DNA of 5,530 nt, from NCBI GenBank assembly GCA_016296635.1, contig JAEDIZ010000130.1:1-5530 (forward strand). The letters are read 5' to 3'. The notes beneath the pieces were generated by a model. That model was not told the origin of the DNA, did not search any database, and saw nothing but the letters and a program-made list of their open reading frames with translations. The translations under genes and the position numbers were made by a program. Positions 1 to 4,774 of this stretch are shown here, piece after piece. Origin of the DNA: Oscillospiraceae bacterium (lineage in GTDB: Bacteria; Bacillota; Clostridia; Oscillospirales; Oscillospiraceae). Positions within the stretch are counted from its first letter, which is position 1. Each line of letters begins with the position of its first letter.

Positions 1-484
1 AGCAAATAAATACGTCAAACGGCTTTTCCCGCTCGGAAATCGCCAGGTATCCCTTTTGAATGGCTTCAATCGCTTTTGCTTCCGCGATGTAAACAGACTT
101 CTGCTCATCATCGGCGTTCCGGAGCGCAGAAAGGTAGTCTGTGTCCTCCAGAATCGAGCCAAATTGCACACGGTTGATCGTCGGCACGCGCTTATGGCTT
201 GCCGGGTCTTCAACGTATTCAATTCCATAGCGGCACAGAACGAGCGACCAATACGCCTCTGCATCGTTCGGCGCAAGCGAAACGATCTGCTCATAAACAG
301 CCGCCGCCTTGTCAAAGTCATTCCCCCGGCGCAGCAGCTCCGCGCGCTCGTAAAGCCCGGCAATCCGCTCACTGTCCAGCCGCGGCAGCGTCTGCCGCGT
401 TCCGCAGTATTGGCAGACGGCAACTGATTGCTTCGCGTCGATCTCCATCGTCCCGCCGCACATTTTACATCTCAAAACAGGCAT
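1..484 (-). CDS. Zinc ribbon-TPR-TIR domain protein (partial, C-terminus outside window)
   Basis: Third gene of the minus-strand operon; 161 codons are visible and the frame is open at the window edge. The N-terminus is a zinc ribbon with paired cysteines C6/C9 (CKMCGG) and C24/C27 (CQYCG). A helical, TPR-like stretch follows at about residues 38-75 (LYERAELLRRGNDFDKAAAV, then the NDAEAYWSLVLCRYGIEYV region), then a conserved linker with HKRVPTINR. The last visible residues, KPFDVFIC, match the first beta strand of a TIR-type domain as found in a widespread Bacillota family of zinc ribbon-TPR-TIR proteins. TIR domains act as NAD-cleaving enzymes or as signalling adaptors; the catalytic part lies outside the window, so activity cannot be judged. 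Position 484 is chosen as start because the next Met (residue 8) would destroy the first CxxC. A G-rich stretch lies 4 nt upstream, and the preceding gene stops 22 nt away, which supports co-transcription. The family call is confident; the cellular role is inference. Confidence 0.88.
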   Translation of the reverse strand, partial: MPVLRCKMCGGTMEIDAKQSVAVCQYCGTRQTLPRLDSERIAGLYERAELLRRGNDFDKAAAVYEQIVSLAPNDAEAYWSLVLCRYGIEYVEDPASHKRVPTINRVQFGSILEDTDYLSALRNADDEQKSVYIAEAKAIEAIQKGYLAISEREKPFDVFIC

Positions 485-488
485 AATA

Positions 489-495
489 CCCCCAC
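489..495 (-). promoter_or_regulatory. Weak ribosome binding site of the TIR gene
   Basis: On the minus strand GTGGGGG precedes the ATG at 484 with only 4 nt between. It is G-rich but a poor match to AGGAGG and closely spaced, so the TIR-domain product may be made at a lower level than the two upstream proteins. That consequence is inference. Confidence 0.4.
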
Positions 496-506
496 TTTTC
501 AGAAAC

Positions 507-2138
507 TCACTTTGTACGCATTTGCAGCGCCGCGCGCTCATCCAGCAGACGCAAAATTGTCTCCGCCTGCTTTTCCGCCTCTGCCTCATCCCCGGTATCG
601 ACCGCGCGGGAGAGCCTGTGCAGTGCGGCGGACATATCTGCTTCCACGCTGTCCAATTCTGCGCCAGAAACGGGGTCGCAATAGCGGAGCGCCTCCGAAA
701 CACGCGCGCAAACATCCTTCATCGGCTGTGTTCCAGCGCGCGCCTGCAAAGCCGCGGCTTTTTTGCGGCAGTCCTGCATGAACGCAGTCTTTTCCTGAAT
801 TTGCGCACCGACCTGCTCCGCACGTTCTGCCGCGTGCAGCGTCAATATACACTCAACAACGCCAAGTGCGACAAGTCCCAGTCCAACTGCGTTTTGCAGC
901 ATCACCGTCCATCCGAACGCAAGGCAGACCGCCGCCCACAAAAGTAGCAGCGCAAAATACTTGACGCCGGAATAGATAAGTGGCAGCCCCAAGAACCGTG
1001 CATCTAGGCCGGTTCCGCGTTTTTCTGCAATCTGCATCATTCCAAGCGCAAGCGCCAGACCGAATACGACCAGCGTCAGGTTCAGCCAGAAGGCCGCGTC
1101 ATAGCGCGGCTGGGTCAGGTTCGACGTAATTTGGGTGACAGACGGCGGCAGAAGAATTGAGCGTGTCTGCTCCGATACAGGGAAGGCAACCGTCGTAACC
1201 GGAAGCCCGTTGATGGTCTCGGGAACAACAATGTCCGCACTGCTTCCGGTGTAGGAGACGAGCGTCACACCGCCATCGAGCGCACTATACGTAAATGGAA
1301 TGTCCGTATTGTCAAAATTCACGGGCTCGGAATCGGAAAGATAGGAATAGCTGCAAACCGTGAAAGATTCCTGCGGTGTCTCGCGCAGCTCCTGTTCCAG
1401 ACGGTCTTTTTCTTTCTGCGCATCCTCCGCTTTCTTTGCGGCTGCGTCCGCCTGTTCTCGTTTTTCCTTGGTGGTCTTCTGCAAAGCGTCAATCTGCGTC
1501 TGCGCGCTGGAGGTTTCCTCCTGCTCCGCGGCAGCGTTCTCCTGCGCAGCGCGCAATTCGGTTTCCGCCTGAGAAGCCTCCGTTTCAAGCTTCGCCGCAT
1601 CCTGCTGTGCCTCTTCCAGTGCCGTGGGTGCTTTTTCGGCAGCCTCCTTTAAGGCTTCCGCCTGTTCCTTAGCAGAAACCGCCTGCTTCAGTGCCTGCTC
1701 TGCCGGAGAACCAGCGTAGACAAGCAGCGCATATTGCGTTGTATGCAGCGGCGAAAATTCCTGTAGCGTTTTGGGCAGCACAATTTCCTGTAAGCTGTCG
1801 CACCCGTCAAACGCACGCTCCGCCACAGCCTTCACGCGATGGCCGTCAATTTTCTCAGGGATGACCAGTCGGGCGCTTGCGCCTTCATAGCCGGTGATGG
1901 TACACTCGCTGCCTTCGAGCGTGTATGTAAAGGTCTCCAGCGCGTTCGAACGCGCCTTTTCGGAGTTTCCGAGAAGTGAAACCGCCGCGCCGTGACGCTT
2001 TGCCCAGCTGAGGGCAGGCGTATCCGCAAAGCAAAAGACGGTAATGCTCGCCGAGCGGTCGTACACCGTAGCGGCAATGCCGCAGTACGCCACCGTCAGA
2101 AGCACCAGAATGATAACCAGCCACTTTCTTGTCCGCAT
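507..2138 (-). CDS. Membrane protein with degenerate BspA-type LRR units, coiled coil and C-terminal transmembrane bundle
   Basis: Second gene of the operon, 543 residues; I do not recognise a named family for the whole protein. Residues 6-26 form a hydrophobic signal anchor after MRTRK. Residues 33-55 (FADTPALSWAKRHGA) resemble the cap that closes BspA-like leucine-rich repeats. Residues 70-128 are one LRR_5-like unit (LVIPEKIDGHRVKAV, AFDGCDSLQEIVLP). Residues 144-255 are an Ala/Glu/Lys/Gln-rich coiled coil. Residues 282-338 are a second, degenerate copy of the unit (IVVPETINGLPVTTV). Hydrophobic segments follow at about 349-369, 391-409 and 414-435, then a soluble helical tail (440-543). 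With four membrane spans, the LRR and coiled coil would lie outside the membrane and the tail inside. An AGGGAGG site sits 8 nt before the ATG, within the last codons of the upstream gene, suggesting coupled translation. A role as envelope sensor or scaffold partner of the SPFH protein is inference. BspA-type repeats are typical of surface proteins of gut and oral bacteria. Confidence 0.8.
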   Translation of the reverse strand: MRTRKWLVIILVLLTVAYCGIAATVYDRSASITVFCFADTPALSWAKRHGAAVSLLGNSEKARSNALETFTYTLEGSECTITGYEGASARLVIPEKIDGHRVKAVAERAFDGCDSLQEIVLPKTLQEFSPLHTTQYALLVYAGSPAEQALKQAVSAKEQAEALKEAAEKAPTALEEAQQDAAKLETEASQAETELRAAQENAAAEQEETSSAQTQIDALQKTTKEKREQADAAAKKAEDAQKEKDRLEQELRETPQESFTVCSYSYLSDSEPVNFDNTDIPFTYSALDGGVTLVSYTGSSADIVVPETINGLPVTTVAFPVSEQTRSILLPPSVTQITSNLTQPRYDAAFWLNLTLVVFGLALALGMMQIAEKRGTGLDARFLGLPLIYSGVKYFALLLLWAAVCLAFGWTVMLQNAVGLGLVALGVVECILTLHAAERAEQVGAQIQEKTAFMQDCRKKAAALQARAGTQPMKDVCARVSEALRYCDPVSGAELDSVEADMSAALHRLSRAVDTGDEAEAEKQAETILRLLDERAALQMRTK

Positions 2139-2141
2139 CGC

Positions 2142-3311
2142 TTAGTCCTCCCTCTCCGCACCGCATTTCGGGCAGAATTTTCCGTCTCGTGTAAATCGAT
2201 AACCGCATTTTGCACAGATGTTTTTGTTGTGCGGAACGGCATGTCCGCAGTTATCGCAGAATGTTGCGCCCTGTGGAAGCCTTGCACCGCAATTATCGCA
2301 GAAAACGTCCGTCTCCGGCGGCTGCACCGTGCCTCGCAGCGCATCACTGACCGTGTTTCCGACAAGACCGCCGACGCTGCCGCCGACTCCTGCCATTGCG
2401 CCGATGCCAATGCCAAGCCCGGTCAGTCCGCCCGCGCCCGCGTTTTTTGCTGCGTCCTGCGCCACATCGAAGCTGCGTTCCTGCTGGTAGGTGTAGCCCT
2501 CCTGTACGCGCTTCTGTGCAATCGCCTGCGAAGCGATGAGCGTTTTCTGCGCTTCGGTTTGCGCCTGAATGAGATCGGTCTGCTGGCGCAGCTGTGCCTC
2601 GGCAATGTCGGCATATTTGCGGAAATGTAGCTCCTTGAATTTTTCATACTGCGCATCGCCGTCTGGGCGTGCAAGATTTGTCACGAAGAAACGCACAAGC
2701 TCCACGCCGTAATCCGCGAAGTCAGGCGCGAGCTGCTGCTGTAGAGCCTGAGAGAAATCCAGCATATGCGCGTCGAGCTCAAAAATGCTGACCGTATTTG
2801 CCTGCATGAACTGAGCGATATAGGTCTTGACCCGCGCCATCAGAAACGCGCGGAAGTAGGCAGCGAGTGTCTGCTGGTCCAACACAGGCACTGTCCCAAC
2901 CAGTCGGAGCAAAAGCCGCCGGGCGTCCCGTACCCGCAGGCTCATTTCGCCGCTGGCTCCAAGGCTGAGCGGAAAATGGTAGGTTGGCTCAAGGAACTGC
3001 GCCTGACTGTCAGTTCCCCAGCGGATCGCCATCTGTTCGGTCTTATTGATAAAGTAGACTTCGCAGTGAAACGGCGTTTTACTGTTCGTCGTGCGCTTCA
3101 GAAAGCTACTCAGCAGCGGCGTATTCTGCGTTTCCAGCGTGTGCCGCCCGGGACCAAACGAGTCGAGCGCCTGCCCGTTCAAAAAAAGTACAGCCTCCTG
3201 CGTCTCATGGACAATGAGCTGCGAGTAGCTGTTAAAATCCTCACAAGGGTGCTTCCAAACGAAGGCAGTGCCATCACCCTCATATTTGATAATATCTGCA
3301 ATATGTGCCAT
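2142..3311 (-). CDS. SPFH/band-7 domain protein with two C-terminal zinc ribbons (YdjI-like)
   Basis: First gene of the operon, 389 residues. The N-terminus (MAHIADIIKYEG, then FVWKHPCEDF) and the motif FGPGRHTLETQN are hallmarks of the YdjI-like SPFH family, also annotated as 'virion core protein-like'. The SPFH domain covers about residues 25-235, followed by a charged helix (235-285; EKFKELHFRKYADIAEAQ, then AQKRVQEGYTYQQER). Residues 291-320 form a Gly/Ala-rich hydrophobic segment that could associate with membrane. Two zinc ribbons close the protein: C338/C341 with C352/C355, and C366/C369 with C380/C383. SPFH proteins oligomerise on membranes and organise microdomains; the B. subtilis homologue YdjI helps bring PspA to the membrane. 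The start at 3311 is preferred because GAGGAGG lies 5 nt upstream and the family begins with MAHI; a longer in-frame start at 3410 would read through the promoter. Its stop is 3 nt before the next gene. Confidence 0.92.
   Translation of the reverse strand: MAHIADIIKYEGDGTAFVWKHPCEDFNSYSQLIVHETQEAVLFLNGQALDSFGPGRHTLETQNTPLLSSFLKRTTNSKTPFHCEVYFINKTEQMAIRWGTDSQAQFLEPTYHFPLSLGASGEMSLRVRDARRLLLRLVGTVPVLDQQTLAAYFRAFLMARVKTYIAQFMQANTVSIFELDAHMLDFSQALQQQLAPDFADYGVELVRFFVTNLARPDGDAQYEKFKELHFRKYADIAEAQLRQQTDLIQAQTEAQKTLIASQAIAQKRVQEGYTYQQERSFDVAQDAAKNAGAGGLTGLGIGIGAMAGVGGSVGGLVGNTVSDALRGTVQPPETDVFCDNCGARLPQGATFCDNCGHAVPHNKNICAKCGYRFTRDGKFCPKCGAERED
2147..2153 (-). promoter_or_regulatory. Ribosome binding site of the LRR membrane protein, inside the upstream gene
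   Basis: On the minus strand AGGGAGG lies 8 nt before the ATG at 2138 and overlaps the last codons (Arg-Glu-Asp-stop) of the SPFH gene. Ribosomes finishing the SPFH gene would uncover or re-use this site, so translational coupling is likely. Confidence 0.75.
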
Positions 3312-3316
3312 GACGT

Positions 3317-3323
3317 CCTCCTC
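3317..3323 (-). promoter_or_regulatory. Ribosome binding site of the SPFH gene
   Basis: GAGGAGG on the minus strand, 5 nt before the ATG at 3311. This decides the start in favour of MAHIADII rather than the upstream in-frame Met at 3410. Confidence 0.85.
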
Positions 3324-3347
3324 GATTCCATTTCCAGTATTGTTCCT

Positions 3348-3376
3348 ATTATATGTCACATTTTTATATATTTCAA
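3348..3376 (-). promoter_or_regulatory. Sigma-A promoter of the SPFH-LRR-TIR operon
   Basis: On the minus strand the -35 box TTGAAA (3371-3376) and the perfect -10 box TATAAT (3348-3353) are separated by exactly 17 nt of AT-rich DNA. Transcription would start near 3341, leaving a leader of roughly 30 nt that holds the GAGGAGG site. I see no internal promoter or terminator between the three genes, so this promoter probably serves all of them. I see no clear operator palindrome beside it. Confidence 0.82.
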
Positions 3377-3499
3377 CTGGATAGAACAGTATGTTTGTCG
3401 TTTTACACAAACCAATGGATCATGCAAGGTAGAAAATCAGAACCAGTAAAAGGAAGCCAGCAGCGCAAAAACTGCGCCACAGTAAACAAAGAATAGGGA

Positions 3500-3511
3500 T
3501 TTTTGTCGTGT
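3500..3511 (+). repeat. Left copy of a 12-nt inverted repeat flanking the integrase
   Basis: TTTTTGTCGTGT on the plus strand; the exact reverse complement lies at 4614-4625, next to the point where integrase homology stops. About one such pair is expected by chance in a window this size, so biological meaning rests on its location only. Confidence 0.35.
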
Positions 3512-3600
3512 ACAAATCTGGCTAAAAATATTCCGATCTTTCGAAAAAATCAGTAGACTTTGTGCCGGTTCTGTGGTAGTTGTTTGTGCAACCAAAGCGA

Positions 3601-3606
3601 AGGAGG
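3601..3606 (+). promoter_or_regulatory. Ribosome binding site of the integrase
   Basis: AGGAGG ends 7 nt before the ATG at 3614. This selects the start MAKKRANGEG, the usual N-terminus of this integrase family, over the upstream in-frame ATG at 3560. Confidence 0.85.
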
Positions 3607-3613
3607 CACAGAC

Positions 3614-4774
3614 ATGGCGAAGAAACGGGCAAACGGGGAAGGGAACATCCGAAAGCGGAAAGACGGGCGCTGGGAGGGGCGGTATACGGTCGGTTATGAC
3701 GAAAAGACCGGAAAACGGATCACCAAAAGCGTCCTTGGAAAGACGCAGGCAGAGGTCAAAGAAAAGCTGGCGAAGGCGGTCGCGGAAGCGGAAAGCGTCG
3801 ATGTACGGAGAGCAGACGAGTACACGCTCGGCACATGGCTGCAAACGTGGTATGAGCTATATGCAAAGCCACACCTGCGGTTCTCAACTGCTGAATACTA
3901 TCGACGTGGGATTGAACTGCACATCGCGCCGCGCATTGGGGACATTCCGCTGAAAAAGCTGACCGGACGCGATTTGCAAGGGTTGTACAAGGACTTGCGG
4001 GAACACGGACGGCTCCGCGAAGCGCAGAAGGGAAAGCAGCCGGGGCTGAGTGATTCCACGATCCGCGGCATCCACACAATGCTGCACAATGCGCTCGACC
4101 AGGCAGTGAAAGAACGCCTGATTGTCAGAAATCCAGCGGACGACTGCGTACCGCCGAAAATTCCGAAGCACGAAATGAAAATCCTGCCGCCAGAGCAAAT
4201 CAAGTCCTATTTGACAGCCGCCGACCAGCGTGGCGTCCTGCCGATGTTCTATCTGGAGCTCATCAGCGGACTGCGCAAAGGCGAATTGGTGGCGCTCCAA
4301 TGGTCGGACTTGGACATCGAAAATAAGACCATCTCTGTCAGCAAACAGGCAGGGCGAAACAATGCAGGCGAACCCGACATCACACGTCCGAAAACGGAAA
4401 ACTCTATCCGCAAAATCTCGATTCCGCAGGACGCTGTCGAGCTGCTGATCGCAGAACACCAGAAACACCCCAGCAATCCTTGGATGTTCCCATCACCCAA
4501 GACAGGTGAAATGTATCATCCAGACTCAGCCGTGAACATCCACAAGAAAATTCTGAAGGATGCAGGACTGGAGCATCTGAGATTTCACGACTTGCGGCAC
4601 CCGTATGTCAAGCACACGACAAAAAATTTTATTTTCCCCTACACATTGAAATCTTGGATTTTGTATGTGATCTCGATGCGCTTATCGGGGAATACAGTTA
4701 CGCGGTCAATGAGCAGGTCGATAATCTCCGGTGTCAGAGTATCAGCGTTCAGAACGGTATTTGCCGCCGCCTGA
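3614..4774 (+). CDS. Tyrosine site-specific integrase, 3' end replaced by foreign DNA (probably inactive)
   Basis: Phage/ICE-type tyrosine recombinase. Residues 5-55 form the arm-type DNA-binding domain (GEGNIRKRKDGRWEGRYTVG), about 60-165 the SAM-like core-binding domain, and from about 180 the catalytic domain. Visible catalytic residues are R221 (SGLRKGEL), K260 (RPKTENSIRKISI), H325 and R328 (HDLRH). Relatives continue after HDLRH with a T-[FYC]-A motif, a LGH motif and a tyrosine about 30 residues on, reaching roughly 390 residues in all. Here homology stops at residue 329 (base 4600). The remaining 57 residues (from PYVKHTT) come from non-homologous DNA, partly antisense to the neighbouring serine recombinase. 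The catalytic tyrosine and the third His/Trp are therefore missing and the product should be unable to cleave DNA. The real gene remnant is 3614-4600. Start chosen by the AGGAGG at 3601 and family N-terminus. The divergent SPFH operon may have been cargo of the same element, but this is not shown. Confidence 0.85.
   Translation: MAKKRANGEGNIRKRKDGRWEGRYTVGYDEKTGKRITKSVLGKTQAEVKEKLAKAVAEAESVDVRRADEYTLGTWLQTWYELYAKPHLRFSTAEYYRRGIELHIAPRIGDIPLKKLTGRDLQGLYKDLREHGRLREAQKGKQPGLSDSTIRGIHTMLHNALDQAVKERLIVRNPADDCVPPKIPKHEMKILPPEQIKSYLTAADQRGVLPMFYLELISGLRKGELVALQWSDLDIENKTISVSKQAGRNNAGEPDITRPKTENSIRKISIPQDAVELLIAEHQKHPSNPWMFPSPKTGEMYHPDSAVNIHKKILKDAGLEHLRFHDLRHPYVKHTTKNFIFPYTLKSWILYVISMRLSGNTVTRSMSRSIISGVRVSAFRTVFAAA
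4601..4638. other. Junction between integrase remnant and serine-recombinase element (putative attachment-site end)
   Basis: Integrase homology ends at or within a few bases of 4600, and the recombinase stop codon is at 4639-4641. The few tens of bases between are where the end of the serine-recombinase element should lie, as large serine recombinase genes often sit close to one end of their element. The stretch is AT-rich (runs of A then T at 4621-4635) and holds one arm of an inverted repeat. The crossover base cannot be fixed without the other end of the element. Confidence 0.55.
4614..4625 (-). repeat. Right copy of a 12-nt inverted repeat, at the element junction
   Basis: ACACGACAAAAA on the plus strand, exact reverse complement of 3500-3511. 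It lies between the integrase break and the stop of the serine recombinase, where an element end is expected. Chance occurrence is possible. Confidence 0.35.

Larger units (their letters stand above)
3377..3613. other. Intergenic region between divergent operon and integrase
   Basis: No gene is supported here. The region is more AT-rich than its surroundings and must hold the 5' control region of the integrase, but I find no convincing sigma-A promoter on the plus strand; TTGTCG at 3503-3508 has only a poor -10 candidate downstream. A small hairpin (GCGCA/TGCGC, 3463-3477) lacks a T run and is not a convincing terminator. No excisionase-like gene precedes the integrase. Confidence 0.6.

Noticed and set aside
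2070..2100. Possible lipobox (VAYC) at residues 16-19 of the LRR membrane protein
   Set aside because: Tyr at the position before Cys does not fit the small residue required for lipoprotein processing; a signal anchor is more likely.
1992..2630. Plus-strand open frame of 212 codons
   Set aside because: It spans the junction of two clearly coding minus-strand genes and shows no recognisable domain; it is a shadow of their codon structure.
3312..3410. 33-residue N-terminal extension of the SPFH gene from an in-frame Met at 3410
   Set aside because: It would read through the -35/-10 boxes, has no family counterpart, and a strong GAGGAGG precedes the Met at 3311.
2766..3449. Plus-strand open frame of 227 codons
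   Set aside because: Antisense to the well-supported SPFH gene and its promoter, with no recognisable domain.
3463..3477. Small hairpin GCGCA-loop-TGCGC between the divergent genes
   Set aside because: Only 5 bp of stem and no following T run; too weak for a terminator call.
3560..3613. 18-residue extension of the integrase from the ATG at 3560
   Set aside because: The AGGAGG at 3601-3606 and the family N-terminus MAKKRANGEG fix the start at 3614; the extension is Cys-rich and unlike relatives.
3437..3844. Minus-strand open frame of 135 codons ending in a hydrophobic tail (about SLFFVYCGAVFALLASFYWF)
   Set aside because: Most of it is antisense to the integrase and no start with a ribosome binding site is seen. 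The tail could be a remnant of a cut membrane gene, but nothing else supports that.
4606..4611. Perfect TTGACA on the minus strand at the element junction, like an outward -35
   Set aside because: No -10 box lies 16-18 nt downstream; the positions read GTGAAA-like sequence inside the integrase.
4621..4638. A-run/T-run next to the recombinase stop as an intrinsic terminator
   Set aside because: The only palindrome is pure A/T (AAAATTTT) with no GC stem.
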